NCBI GenBank assembly: GCA_903828595.1
Contig: CAIKMS010000015.1
Span: forward strand, 62,001 to 126,000
Direction: 5' to 3'
Length of the DNA stretch: 64,000 nucleotides
Origin: an uncultured Pseudomonadota bacterium
GTDB taxonomy: Bacteria; Pseudomonadota; Gammaproteobacteria; Steroidobacterales; Steroidobacteraceae
Both the position numbers and the translations under genes were made by a program. The notes beneath the pieces are model-generated. The model made no database searches. It saw only the letters and a program-made list of their open reading frames with translations, and had not been told where the DNA came from. Of the stretch, positions 35,617 through 44,918 are shown one piece after another (position 1 is the first letter of the stretch; each line of letters starts with the position of its first letter).

Positions 35617-35629
35617 CCAAGAACCCCGG

Positions 35630-36259
35630 CTAAGCCCGGTGCGGTGCTTTCATGTGACGACGTACGAAAAACACGTAGAGCAAACCCAAAGCCACCGCCG
35701 ACCCGACCAACCACAGGGTCAACTCGTGCAAGCTACCATTGCGCAGCGCTGTGTCCTGGCCCGCCTTAATGCCGATATAGGCAAGCACGGCACACCACAA
35801 GCCAGAGCCCAGCAGCGTCATCAGACTGTAAAGCCCAAAATCCAGCCTCACTAAACCGGCGGGTATACCGATCAAGTGGCGAATCACCGGCAGAAAGCGC
35901 GCTACGAAGACGCCGATCGAACCGTAACGTGAGGCGAAATGCTCGGCGGCCGTAATTTTCTCGGCTGATAACAACACATACCCGGCATAACGATTTAAAA
36001 CCGGGCGCCCCAAACCACGAGCGGCCCAGTACATCAGTGCCGCCCCAACCCAGGAACCTATCGTGCCGGCGATGACCACGCCGACGACGGACATCTTTCC
36101 GTTGATTGCTGCGAGGTGCGCCGCCGGTGGGATGACGAGCTCCGAGGGCAAGGGGAATACGGTGCTCTCTAAGGCCATCATTAATGCCACCAGGCCATAC
36201 CCACCCTGCTCTAGCGCGCCTAGATACCAACTGACCAACGAGGCTACCCACTCCTTCAC
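35630..36259 (-). CDS. DedA family membrane protein
   Basis: 209 residues, about five membrane segments, DedA/VTT (SNARE-associated) domain. Landmarks are ALESTVFPLPSELVIPPAAHLAA, the GSWVGAALMYWAARGLGRP segment and the conserved RFLPVIRHLIGIPAGL with the essential arginines. Some DedA proteins recycle undecaprenyl phosphate or act as lipid flippases or scramblases, and the family is linked to membrane potential and polymyxin resistance. It is divergent from the 5'-nucleotidase gene at 36359. Confidence 0.92.
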   Translation of the reverse strand: MKEWVASLVSWYLGALEQGGYGLVALMMALESTVFPLPSELVIPPAAHLAAINGKMSVVGVVIAGTIGSWVGAALMYWAARGLGRPVLNRYAGYVLLSAEKITAAEHFASRYGSIGVFVARFLPVIRHLIGIPAGLVRLDFGLYSLMTLLGSGLWCAVLAYIGIKAGQDTALRNGSLHELTLWLVGSAVALGLLYVFFVRRHMKAPHRA

Positions 36260-36358
36260 AGCACCACCCTTTTATTTACCTTGCCAACCACATACCAATC
36301 AACGAAACATACCTGATAATAGAGATCCGTACCGCTTTGGCGTTTTAGGTGAGTTCGC

Positions 36359-38176
36359 ATGAAAACCCAATTGCCATTGACCCTGCGCCGGTTTGGGCGA
36401 CTCAGTCTACTCGCCCTGTGTGCCAGCCTGCCCCTATCAACGCCGGGCTATTCCGAAAGCGTCATGGATCGCATGGGCACTGAGGGCACCGTCAGTTGGC
36501 GAAACGCGAACCCGACCGGACCTGTCGTTGCGGTACAAATCATCGGGCTTAACGACCTGCACGGGCATTTAACGTCATCTGTCGAGCTAGAGGATGTCTT
36601 TGACAGCAAAAAAGCCGGTGGGGCGGCTGCATTGGCCGGAATCATTCAGGCGCAGCGATTGAGCAACCCCGCGCGCACCCTGGTGCTGCTCGCCGGCGAC
36701 TCCTTTGGTGGCAGTCCGCCGCTATCGGGTTTACTGCACGACGAACCCACCCTGACGTTTCTCAATACCCTTACCGACCGGGACTGCCCGCGGACTCAGC
36801 GACCCGCCGCGGGTGAAAAGGTGCCGGGTAACCCGCTGCTGATTACGCGTTGTCGCGTCGCTGCCGTAGTGGGAAATCATGAATTCGATAGAGGCAGTGC
36901 TGAGCTGGAACGCCAAATCTACGGCGGGGCAGCTACCGATGGGCCTGGACTAGGCCGCCCCTGGGAGGGATCACATCTGACTTGGTTAGCCAGCAACGTG
37001 GTCAAAGCCAATGACCTACCGTTCTTACCGGGCACGGCGGTCATAGAGATGGTTGGCGTCCGCGTGGGAGTGATTGGAGTTGTCACCAGTGAAACGCCGG
37101 TGCTGCAAACTCGCGGTAAAGTCGATGATCTGCGATTTTTACCCGAAGTGGAGACAATCAACGCCTCTTTAGCGCGACTGAAGACGGAGCAGGTTGATGC
37201 TACTGTTCTGCTTATCCATGAAGGATTAACGGCCCCGCTGGGTCCACAAACCCTACCCGTTACGGCCGATGAGGTCTCCGGACGCTTAGCGCAAATCCTC
37301 AGCGATATCGATCCGGGCATTGATCTGGTTGTCTCAGGCCATTCGCACAGCTTCACCAATTTGCTCTTTCGCGGTAAAGGCCCACGCCCCATGCTGGTCA
37401 CTCAGGCGCGGGTGGATGGCACGTCCTATGCCACGATTCAGTTACTGATTGATCGGACCAAACACCAGGTGGTCGAAAAAAGCGCTGTGGTTGAAACCGT
37501 CTGGACAGCAGGCTATCCCGGCATGCGGCCCGATGAAAAAGTGCAAAAACTGATTGCCGCCACTGCCAAAACAACGGCGCCGATGATCGACCGGGTGGTA
37601 GGTAGCGCTGAGACGGCAATCACCCGAGCATCCTCGACAGCCGGCGAATCCGCATTAGGCAACCTCGTAGCGGATGCCCAGCGTGCGGCCGCTCATACGG
37701 ATATCGCCTTTATGAACGCGGGTGGCCTGCGTGCGGATCTGGCCGCCGGCCCCATCACCTGGGGCTCGCTGTATGCCGTACAGCCCTTTGGTAACCATGT
37801 CATGAAGTGCACGCTGTCGGGCAGTCAGATCATGCGCCTGCTGGAAAGCCAGTGGTCAGGTACACATGCGCAGCGCCCTACGATCCTTAAAATCTCCGGC
37901 ATGAGTTATCTCTATAACGGAAAACGTCCGGCCGAACACCGCGTCGTTGCTGCCTACGATAGTCGCGGCGCTGAACTGCAGCCCGAGCACCGCTACAGCG
38001 TAGCCGCCAGCGATTACCTGCTAGGCGGTGGCGATGCTTATCCGGTTTTCAGCGAAGTGACTGATGCGGTCGACGTGATGCCGGATATTGACGCTTTAAC
38101 TCATTACGTAACCGAAGCGACCCATCCGCTGAATGTAAAAATTGAAAACCGAATGACGATGCTGTCCAATCCATGA
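36359..38176 (+). CDS. Exported 5'-nucleotidase / metallophosphatase (UshA-like)
   Basis: 605 residues with a signal peptide (LSLLALCASLPLSTPGYS). The N-terminal metallophosphatase domain has the dinuclear metal motifs NDLHGH (N65, D66, H68), LLAGDSFGG, VVGNHEFDRG (near 172) and SGHSHSF. The C-terminal domain (about 395-600) is the 5'-nucleotidase substrate domain, with MNAGGLRAD and YAVQPFGN. Such enzymes release phosphate from periplasmic nucleotides. AGGTGAG lies upstream of the ATG. The stop overlaps the start of the next gene (ATGA), so the two are translationally coupled, an unusual partner for a polysaccharide synthase. Confidence 0.93.
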   Translation: MKTQLPLTLRRFGRLSLLALCASLPLSTPGYSESVMDRMGTEGTVSWRNANPTGPVVAVQIIGLNDLHGHLTSSVELEDVFDSKKAGGAAALAGIIQAQRLSNPARTLVLLAGDSFGGSPPLSGLLHDEPTLTFLNTLTDRDCPRTQRPAAGEKVPGNPLLITRCRVAAVVGNHEFDRGSAELERQIYGGAATDGPGLGRPWEGSHLTWLASNVVKANDLPFLPGTAVIEMVGVRVGVIGVVTSETPVLQTRGKVDDLRFLPEVETINASLARLKTEQVDATVLLIHEGLTAPLGPQTLPVTADEVSGRLAQILSDIDPGIDLVVSGHSHSFTNLLFRGKGPRPMLVTQARVDGTSYATIQLLIDRTKHQVVEKSAVVETVWTAGYPGMRPDEKVQKLIAATAKTTAPMIDRVVGSAETAITRASSTAGESALGNLVADAQRAAAHTDIAFMNAGGLRADLAAGPITWGSLYAVQPFGNHVMKCTLSGSQIMRLLESQWSGTHAQRPTILKISGMSYLYNGKRPAEHRVVAAYDSRGAELQPEHRYSVAASDYLLGGGDAYPVFSEVTDAVDVMPDIDALTHYVTEATHPLNVKIENRMTMLSNP

Positions 38177-41100
38177 AACCGATTTTTTATGATCCTACCG
38201 AGCAACGATGGCGGCGCTCGCGCCAGATCTTAATCGCCATTGGCGCCATCGTAGGTATCCTGCTCGGCGCTCTAGTGGTTGGCATTGTCGTCAACCCCGT
38301 TTTGCCCAAACTAGGCTTAGGGCTCCATAGCAATCCCAATTTGCCACAAGCCCACCATCTACGGCCCGGTGGCACAGCACGCGACACACAGACGGGTGAA
38401 ACCAAAGCGCTGAGCGCAGGGTCGGCGCGACCCGCTTTAGACTCGCGCGATTACCTGGCCCAAACCATTGATCCGGACGCAACAACCGTGCCTGTGAGCA
38501 CCTACGAACGTCTAGCCTTTTACGTTAACTGGGACGACAACAGCTTTGTTTCACTCAAGCGAAACATAAACTCAATAGATACGCTCGTGCCCGAGTGGTT
38601 GCATCTGATTGATGGCGCCGGCCACATCAAAGTTGATGATGCGGTCAAGGAGCAGACAGCAGCGGCTTTTGTGCGAGCCACGCATCCCAGCACGCGCATC
38701 ATTCCACTGGTCAACAATATCGACGGCGGCAACTGGCGATCGGATTGGCTTCGCTCAACGCTCAGTACGGCAGCAACCCGCAGCCACCTGATTTCAGACC
38801 TGCACTCCTACGTGCGACTAAGAAACTACCAAGGAATCAGTGTTGATTTTGAATCAGTGCCTGCTGAGACCCAAGGAAACTTGGTGCTTTTTATGCAGGA
38901 ACTCTATGCCGTTTTTCATGCCGATGGACTCATTGTGTCCCAGTCAGTTCCTGTGGATGACCGTGCGTTTCGATTCAAGGATCTCGCCGCTGCGAATGAC
39001 TATCTAATTTTGATGGCCTATGACGAGAACGCTGCCGATAACGAGCCGGGCCCTATTGCATCGCAGGCTTGGTTCACAAACACCCTGCGATCACGTTTCG
39101 CTGAAGTGCCAGCTAACAAGCTGGTTGTAGGCCTAGGTAGCTACGGCTATGACTGGACCAAAGGCCAGAAGGGTGCGGAGGAGCTTTCCTTTCAGGATAG
39201 CCTGCAGCGTGCCCGGGAATCCTTTGCCAATATTGAATTCGCAACCGATTCCGCCAATCCATTCTTCGACTACGATGATGAACAGGCTCGCCACCATGAA
39301 GTCTGGTTTTTAGATGCGGTCACCGCCTTCAACGAAGTGATTGCAGCACGACGAAGCCCACCTCGAGGCTTCGCTCTTTGGCGACTCGGATCTGAAGATC
39401 CTGCAATCTGGCAGGTCTTGGAGTCTGCGAGCCAGCTAAATGATTCCACGATCCCAAAACTAGCGACCCTCAACAGCGGTTACGACATCGTTTATGAAGG
39501 AACCGGGGAAATCTTGCGTGTTACCGGCACGCCAACTCCGGGCTTGCGTAAAATAAGCTACGACCCAACGCTTAAATTAATTACTGATGAGGTAGTAGAA
39601 ACCTATCCGCGTAATTACGAGATTACGCGCTGGGGCGCTACGAATAAAAAACAACTCGTCCTTACCTTTGACGACGGCCCCGATGCGGCTTATACCCCAC
39701 AAATTCTGGATATTTTAAAGGACAAAAAGGTACCCGCATCCTTCTTCGTTATTGGAGCTCAGGCAGAAAAATACCCTGAGCTGCTGCAACGTATTGTTGC
39801 TGAAGGCCATGAGATTGGTAACCACACCTATACACATCCAGATATAAGCCTGATTGGTGATGAACATCTGACGCTCGAACTTAATGCCGTGCAGCGACTT
39901 TTTGAAAGTCGCCTCGGCAGACGATCACTTCTATTTCGTCCTCCCTATGCTGAGGACGTAGAACCTGAAACACCCGATCAAGTTCGCCCGCTACTACTTA
40001 CCAGCGGACTGGGCTACTACACCGTTGGATTGCTGATTGATCCGAATGACTGGGCTTCACCGGGCGTTGAGACAATCATCAATCGTACCATCGAGCAGGC
40101 TGATGAAAACGAGGGCCACGTGGTACTGCTGCATGATAGCGGTGGCAACAGACAGCAAACCGTGGATGCGTTGCCGCGACTGATAGATGCGCTGCGCAAT
40201 GAGGGCTATGAGTTTGTATCCCTCTCAGAACTGGTAGGACTGCCGAAAAATGCCGTCAATCCGGTGCTGCCGCCGGATGAGTATATGACGGCTCGCGTAC
40301 AAAGCGCGGGGTTTGCGCTGATTACCTGGGTCGAACGCCTGCTTTGGGTACTGTTTGCTTTGGGCTTAGTGCTGGGAGTCGCGCGCGTACTGGCTTTATC
40401 CTTGTTGGCTCTAGGACAGTGGCAAAAGAAAGCCCCCAAACCAGACCTGCAGCTGTCGGTTGCCGTTGTTATTCCCGCCTTTAACGAACGTGCCGTCATC
40501 GTCGCCACAGTGCGCTCTGTGCTTAATTCAGATCGTAAGGACTTTTCTATTATTGTTGTTGATGACGGATCAACCGACGGCACCGCTGAGCTTATTCGTC
40601 AGTCCTTTAGCGATGAGCCGAGGGTTCAGGTAATCGAACAGGTTAATGCCGGAAAGCCAGAGGCTTTAAATCGTGGCATTGCTGCTACTAGCGCAGACAT
40701 CGTGGTGGCACTGGATGCTGACACCGTGTTTAAAAGCGACACGATCCGTCACCTGGTGAATGGCTTTACCGATGAAAAAATTGCGGCAGTTGCCGGTTGC
40801 GCGCGGGTCGGCAACATCATTAATTTAATCACCCGTTGGCAAGCCTTAGAGTACATCACGAGCCAGAATCTCGATCGCCGAGCCTTTGCCTATTTAAACT
40901 GCATCGCGGTCGTGCCTGGAGCAGTAGGCGCCTGGCGTCGGCAGGAGATTCTTAATGTCGGTGGCTTCGGTAATGACACGCTAGCTGAGGATGCAGACTT
41001 GACCTTGCGTTTGTTACGCGAAGGCAAGCGCATCGCTTATGAAGATCGCGCAGAAGCCTTAACCGAAGCTCCTGAGCGTATTCGAGACTTCGTTAAACAG

Positions 41101-41580
41101 CGATTCCGTTGGATGTTTGGAACCCTGCAGGCGGCATGGAAGCATCGTGGTGCTCTGTTTCGGCCGAAAACCGGTGCACTAGGTTCGGTCGCGCTGCCTA
41201 ACGTGCTTTTTTTCCAAATCTTATTTCCACTGATTTCACCTATCATGGACCTGCTCTTGGTGTGGACCGGGATACATGCATTGGTTGGGTACTGGCAGCA
41301 CCCGCTGGCGGATTGGGATCCGGGGTTCATGCGCGCGCTTTGGTTCTATGCACTATTCACCCTTTTAGACTGCGGCACAGCAACTCTGGGCTTTGCTCTA
41401 GATCGTAAAGCCCAATGGTCGTTACTGCCTTGGCTGTTGCCGCAACGCTTCTTCTATCGGCAGTTAATTTACTATGTAGCAATTAAGGCGCTGGTTACCG
41501 CCATTCAGGGGCCTAAAGTTGGCTGGGGAAAACTCGAACGCAGCGCGAGTGTCTCAGATAGCCAGGTCTCAAAAGAATAG
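38173..41580 (+). CDS. GH18-NodB deacetylase-GT2 fusion: one-chain polysaccharide synthase
   Basis: 1135 residues. A membrane helix (about 17-40) precedes an extracytoplasmic GH18-like domain (about 115-425) with the active-site strand YQGISVDFESV; the catalytic Glu and adjacent Asp are kept but the two upstream Asp positions of DxxDxDxE are Gln and Ser. A NodB (CE4) deacetylase follows: TFDDGPD near 500, NHTYTH, RPPY and LLHDSGG. After more helices comes a cytosolic GT2 domain: VVIPAFNE (763), VVDDGSTDG, LDADT, LAEDADL and QRFRW (near 976), ending in further helices. It joins functions split between PgaB and PgaC in poly-N-acetylglucosamine synthesis. Confidence 0.9.
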   Translation: MKPIFYDPTEQRWRRSRQILIAIGAIVGILLGALVVGIVVNPVLPKLGLGLHSNPNLPQAHHLRPGGTARDTQTGETKALSAGSARPALDSRDYLAQTIDPDATTVPVSTYERLAFYVNWDDNSFVSLKRNINSIDTLVPEWLHLIDGAGHIKVDDAVKEQTAAAFVRATHPSTRIIPLVNNIDGGNWRSDWLRSTLSTAATRSHLISDLHSYVRLRNYQGISVDFESVPAETQGNLVLFMQELYAVFHADGLIVSQSVPVDDRAFRFKDLAAANDYLILMAYDENAADNEPGPIASQAWFTNTLRSRFAEVPANKLVVGLGSYGYDWTKGQKGAEELSFQDSLQRARESFANIEFATDSANPFFDYDDEQARHHEVWFLDAVTAFNEVIAARRSPPRGFALWRLGSEDPAIWQVLESASQLNDSTIPKLATLNSGYDIVYEGTGEILRVTGTPTPGLRKISYDPTLKLITDEVVETYPRNYEITRWGATNKKQLVLTFDDGPDAAYTPQILDILKDKKVPASFFVIGAQAEKYPELLQRIVAEGHEIGNHTYTHPDISLIGDEHLTLELNAVQRLFESRLGRRSLLFRPPYAEDVEPETPDQVRPLLLTSGLGYYTVGLLIDPNDWASPGVETIINRTIEQADENEGHVVLLHDSGGNRQQTVDALPRLIDALRNEGYEFVSLSELVGLPKNAVNPVLPPDEYMTARVQSAGFALITWVERLLWVLFALGLVLGVARVLALSLLALGQWQKKAPKPDLQLSVAVVIPAFNERAVIVATVRSVLNSDRKDFSIIVVDDGSTDGTAELIRQSFSDEPRVQVIEQVNAGKPEALNRGIAATSADIVVALDADTVFKSDTIRHLVNGFTDEKIAAVAGCARVGNIINLITRWQALEYITSQNLDRRAFAYLNCIAVVPGAVGAWRRQEILNVGGFGNDTLAEDADLTLRLLREGKRIAYEDRAEALTEAPERIRDFVKQRFRWMFGTLQAAWKHRGALFRPKTGALGSVALPNVLFFQILFPLISPIMDLLLVWTGIHALVGYWQHPLADWDPGFMRALWFYALFTLLDCGTATLGFALDRKAQWSLLPWLLPQRFFYRQLIYYVAIKALVTAIQGPKVGWGKLERSASVSDSQVSKE

Positions 41581-41640
41581 TCACTGCCAAGAGCAGTTCA
41601 TCAGGGATTTTCTTCAGTCCTGAAGCCATGCGAGCGACTA

Positions 41641-42282
41641 ATGTCCATGAATGATCTTTTTGCGAACGATTCCGGCTTGGAGATTCTGGGCGAGGGGATT
41701 ACCTTATGGCGCTCGGCCATTGATGTTGCTCGCTATGTTAGTGACATCGAAGATTTAGCCCGGCGGGCGCCATTTCGAAACATGCAAGTTCCCCGCGGGC
41801 GAACCATGTCGGTCGCCATTACCAACTGCGGCAAGCTAGGCTGGATCAGTGATACCCGCGGCTATCGTTACAGCGCGATTGATCCCACGCGATCAGCGCC
41901 GTGGCCCGCCATGCCGGAGCATTGGCTACGCGATGCCGCGCAGGCCGCCCAGCGTGGCGGCTTTGCCGGCTTTAGCCCGGATGCCTGTCTGGTTAATTGC
42001 TACGAAGTCGGCGCCCGTATGGGTGCGCATCAGGATCGTGATGAGCTGGATTTTTCTCAACCTGTCGTTTCGATATCCCTAGGCCTGAGTGCGGCATTTG
42101 CGTTCCATGGCGAGACGCGTTCCGGTACACGGCGGCGCATTGAACTGCATAGTGGGGACGTCTTGATATGGGGTGGCCCGGCGCGACTGCATTTTCACTC
42201 CGTTGCCCCGGTAAAAGCCGGACTACACCCGCTTTGTGGCGCGCGCCGTTTTAACCTGACATTTCGACGCGCCGGTGCCTAA
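41641..42282 (+). CDS. alkB: DNA oxidative demethylase AlkB
   Basis: 213-residue 2-oxoglutarate/Fe(II) dioxygenase that repairs 1-methyladenine and 3-methylcytosine. Ligands fall where expected: H130 and D132 in GAHQDRDE, H186 in RLHFHSVAP, and the 2-oxoglutarate arginines R203 and R209 in RRFNLTFRR, each one residue off the E. coli AlkB numbering. The substrate-lid residues WISDTRGYRYS are also present. It stands alone, 60 bases after the polysaccharide synthase gene. No Ada-type box is recognised upstream. Confidence 0.96.
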   Translation: MSMNDLFANDSGLEILGEGITLWRSAIDVARYVSDIEDLARRAPFRNMQVPRGRTMSVAITNCGKLGWISDTRGYRYSAIDPTRSAPWPAMPEHWLRDAAQAAQRGGFAGFSPDACLVNCYEVGARMGAHQDRDELDFSQPVVSISLGLSAAFAFHGETRSGTRRRIELHSGDVLIWGGPARLHFHSVAPVKAGLHPLCGARRFNLTFRRAGA

Positions 42283-42414
42283 ATTGAAGCAACATACAGC
42301 CTCTTGGAGCGGTGGTCTGTTACACGTAAAGTACAGGACACCAATGCGTGTCCTGCGTGGTGGCGGGGTTACCTGCTAGGCTTATCCAATCTGTCACGAC
42401 TGACGGGAACCCAC

Positions 42415-42759
42415 ATGACGGCAAACTCTGCTCTTAAATCACTCTTTAGCTTGATCTTGATTACGATGTTAAGCGTGACCACCTGGGCGAGCTTTCGGCA
42501 GCCAGTCTGGAACTGGGGCGGCCTTTCAGGGGTGAATGCCGCCTGGACATGGGCAACACTTGCCGATGCATTTGGCGGATTCCTTACTTTTTATGCTTGG
42601 GTTTTTTATCGCGAGCGTGCCGTGATCAGCCGCGCTCTTTGGCTTATTGGCATACTGTTACTTGGCAACATTGCGATGTCTAGCTACGTATTAATTGCCC
42701 TTTATCAGCTACCCAAGGGCAGTACGATGGAAAACTTACTCTTGCGGAAAACCCCATGA
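42415..42759 (+). CDS. DUF1475-like small membrane protein
   Basis: 114 residues from the ATG at 42415; an in-frame start at 42304 would add 37 residues without a family match. Three membrane segments are visible (SLFSLILITMLSV, TLADAFGGFLTFYAWVFYRE, LWLIGILLLGNIAMSSYVL). The FGGFLTFYAWVFYRER and GNIAMSSYVLIAL blocks resemble DUF1475 proteins. Its stop overlaps the start of the DUF1295 gene (ATGA), and a cyclopropane-synthase-like gene follows, so it belongs to a lipid-modification operon. The biochemical role is unknown. Confidence 0.75.
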   Translation: MTANSALKSLFSLILITMLSVTTWASFRQPVWNWGGLSGVNAAWTWATLADAFGGFLTFYAWVFYRERAVISRALWLIGILLLGNIAMSSYVLIALYQLPKGSTMENLLLRKTP

Positions 42760-43541
42760 ACTCGCTGCACCTTTTTTTATTAGGCACCGGCCTGTGCGTA
42801 CTGAGCATGACTCTTTTGTGGCTACTGGGACGTCGAAGCCATAACTATTCGTTCGTTGATTTAGGCTGGTCCGCGCATTTTGCTCTGCTCGCCGTGCTCT
42901 ATGCTTTGTTGACCACGGGCTGGCCTGAGCGTCGCATTTTGATTGCGGCGATGTACGGCATTTGGAGCCTGCGCTTGGCTTTGCATTTAGCACATCGGAT
43001 TATCGGTGAACCTGAAGAGGGTCGTTACGTGCAGCTGCGGGAAGAGTGGGCTGCAAAAGGTAATGTTGATCTACGTTTCTACGGCTTTTTCCAGTTACAA
43101 GCTGGGCTAAACGTCTTTCTGGCGCTTCCTTTGCTGATCAGCTGTCAAAACCCAGCGGTGGGCTGGCATTGGCTGGAGCTGCTTGGTGCGGTCCTATGGG
43201 TAATAGCCATTTTAGGAGAATCCATCGCTGATGGGCAGTTGCGCCGATTCAAAGCCAATGCCGCCAATAAGGGTCAGGTGTGTAACACCGGGCTGTGGCG
43301 CTATTCGCGACATCCTAACTATTTCTTTGAGTGGACCATCTGGGTCGCCTATGCGGTTTTTGGCTTAGCCTCACCCGGCGGATACTGGAGCGTGTTGATG
43401 CCCGCGTTGATGCTACATTTTCTTTTGAACGTCACCGGCATCAAAGCCACCGAAGAACAGGCGCTTAAGAGCCGCGGTGACGCATATCGAGAATACCAGC
43501 GTACAACCAGCGCCTTCATACCCTGGTTTGTGAAAAAATAG
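42756..43541 (+). CDS. DUF1295 membrane protein (steroid-reductase/ICMT-like fold)
   Basis: 261 residues, six or seven membrane helices. DUF1295 features include NYSFVDLGWSAHF, RYVQLREEW and the C-terminal nucleotide- or cofactor-binding block GLWRYSRHPNYFFEW, shared with steroid 5-alpha-reductases and isoprenylcysteine methyltransferases. The family may reduce a double bond in a lipid, but this is not shown for bacteria in general. It overlaps the DUF1475 gene by 4 bases and precedes the cyclopropane-synthase-like gene by about 45, so the three are likely co-transcribed. Confidence 0.87.
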   Translation: MNSLHLFLLGTGLCVLSMTLLWLLGRRSHNYSFVDLGWSAHFALLAVLYALLTTGWPERRILIAAMYGIWSLRLALHLAHRIIGEPEEGRYVQLREEWAAKGNVDLRFYGFFQLQAGLNVFLALPLLISCQNPAVGWHWLELLGAVLWVIAILGESIADGQLRRFKANAANKGQVCNTGLWRYSRHPNYFFEWTIWVAYAVFGLASPGGYWSVLMPALMLHFLLNVTGIKATEEQALKSRGDAYREYQRTTSAFIPWFVKK

Positions 43542-43585
43542 ACCGCTATAAACCGCGCTCACTGCGCCCACTGTTGGACTCGAAT

Positions 43586-44689
43586 ATGACCGCAAGCCAA
43601 ACACCTGTCATTGCTGTAGCTGAGGAAACGCGTTTTCCGTACACGCTGCTTGAACGCGATCAATTGCCGGATTGGATCATTCGAATAGCTATTCGCCGCC
43701 TGCTAAAACAGCGTCTGCAGTCTGAGGCTGATGACAGCATCGAAAATCAGCAAGCCCGACTTAGCTCCTTTGTGGAGCAACTTAGACAGAGTCCGGTCGC
43801 TATTCATACCGAGGAAGCCAACACGCAGCACTATGAGCTTCCGCCAGCCTTCTTCGGTTTGGTTTTGGGTAAGAATCGTAAATATTCATGCTGCTATTAC
43901 GATCTAGATAAAGGCACCACGGCCACGCAGGGTGGGAACACGCTGGATACAGCAGAGGCTGCGATGCTGGATCTAACCTGCCAGCGCGCCGGGTTGCAGG
44001 ACGGCGATAAAATTCTCGAGCTGGGTTGTGGCTGGGGCAGTTTGAGCCTATGGATGGCTCAAAAATACCCCAACTCCCAGATCACAGCAGTCTCCAACTC
44101 CCGCCCCCAGCGCGAGTACATCGAAGGGGTAGCGGCAAGCCGAGGCTTAAAAAACCTGCAGATCATCACCGCTGACGCTAATTATCTGAGCTTCCCTGAG
44201 GGGACCCAGTTCGATCGTGCGGTCTCAGTTGAAATGTTTGAGCACATGCGTAACTACGAGACCTTGTTAGGGCGTGTCGCCAGCTGGCTTAAGCCTAAGG
44301 GCACCTTGTTTGTCCATATTTTCACTCATCGGGAATATGCCTATCCGTTTGAAGTTCGTGATGCCTCAGACTGGATGGCTCGCTATTTCTTTACCGGTGG
44401 TGTGATGCCCAGCGATCACCTCTTGTACTACTTTCAACGGGATCTGAAGATCACCGAACATTGGCGAGTCGATGGCCGTCATTACCAGCGCACGGCCGAA
44501 GACTGGCTTAAGAACATGGACCGTCACAAAACAGAAATCCTGCCGATTTTGGCGCAGACCTACGGGGAAGCTCAAAAACAACGTTGGTGGGTCTACTGGC
44601 GCGTTTTTTTCATGTCATGCGCCGAGCTTTGGGGGTTTCAGGGTGGTCGCGAGTGGTTGGTTTCGCACTACCGGTTCGTTAAGCCCTAA
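43586..44689 (+). CDS. Cyclopropane-fatty-acyl-phospholipid synthase family methyltransferase
   Basis: 367 residues from the ATG at 43586; a TTG at 43574 would add four. It is a SAM-dependent methyltransferase: motif I LELGCGWGSLSLWMA, then ITAVSNSRPQREYIE, and motif RAVSVEMFEHMRNYE with the catalytic-site Glu and His region. QHYELPPAFFGLVLG in the N-terminal part and FFTGGVMPSDHLL are typical of the CFA family. It would methylate double bonds of membrane phospholipid acyl chains. The DUF1295 and DUF1475 neighbours suggest that the modified lipid is processed further. Confidence 0.9.
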   Translation: MTASQTPVIAVAEETRFPYTLLERDQLPDWIIRIAIRRLLKQRLQSEADDSIENQQARLSSFVEQLRQSPVAIHTEEANTQHYELPPAFFGLVLGKNRKYSCCYYDLDKGTTATQGGNTLDTAEAAMLDLTCQRAGLQDGDKILELGCGWGSLSLWMAQKYPNSQITAVSNSRPQREYIEGVAASRGLKNLQIITADANYLSFPEGTQFDRAVSVEMFEHMRNYETLLGRVASWLKPKGTLFVHIFTHREYAYPFEVRDASDWMARYFFTGGVMPSDHLLYYFQRDLKITEHWRVDGRHYQRTAEDWLKNMDRHKTEILPILAQTYGEAQKQRWWVYWRVFFMSCAELWGFQGGREWLVSHYRFVKP

Positions 44690-44789
44690 CGCCCGGGGCG
44701 GCCCCCGAACTAAAGCACTGGGTCACTCGCCCCGGCAGGCCCCCGAGTCAGGCCCCAGGCGCTTTAAGCGGAAAAATGGGAGCCTGACT

Positions 44790-44918
44790 ATGGCAAACTA
44801 TGCCAGCGGCATCCCGTGGCCGCGTCAAGACAAGCGCCTTAAGGATATCGGACCATGCTACGGACACTGCCGGCACGGGTCGCCGACAGTCGGCGCCTGT
44901 TCACACGCTGGGACTTAA
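44790..44918 (+). CDS. Possible leader peptide overlapping the ABC permease start
   Basis: A 42-codon frame starting MANYASGIPWPRQDKR, with GGGAG 7 bases before its ATG. It overlaps the first 64 bases of the permease gene in another frame. The tail is Cys/His-rich (CYGHCRHGSP). It could be a leader peptide coupling translation, or chance. Confidence 0.2.
   Translation: MANYASGIPWPRQDKRLKDIGPCYGHCRHGSPTVGACSHAGT

Noticed and set aside
44690-44780. GC-rich inverted repeat after the cyclopropane-synthase-like gene as a terminator
   Set aside because: The arms (CCGGGGCG/CGCCCCGG) are about 30 bases apart and no T-tract follows.
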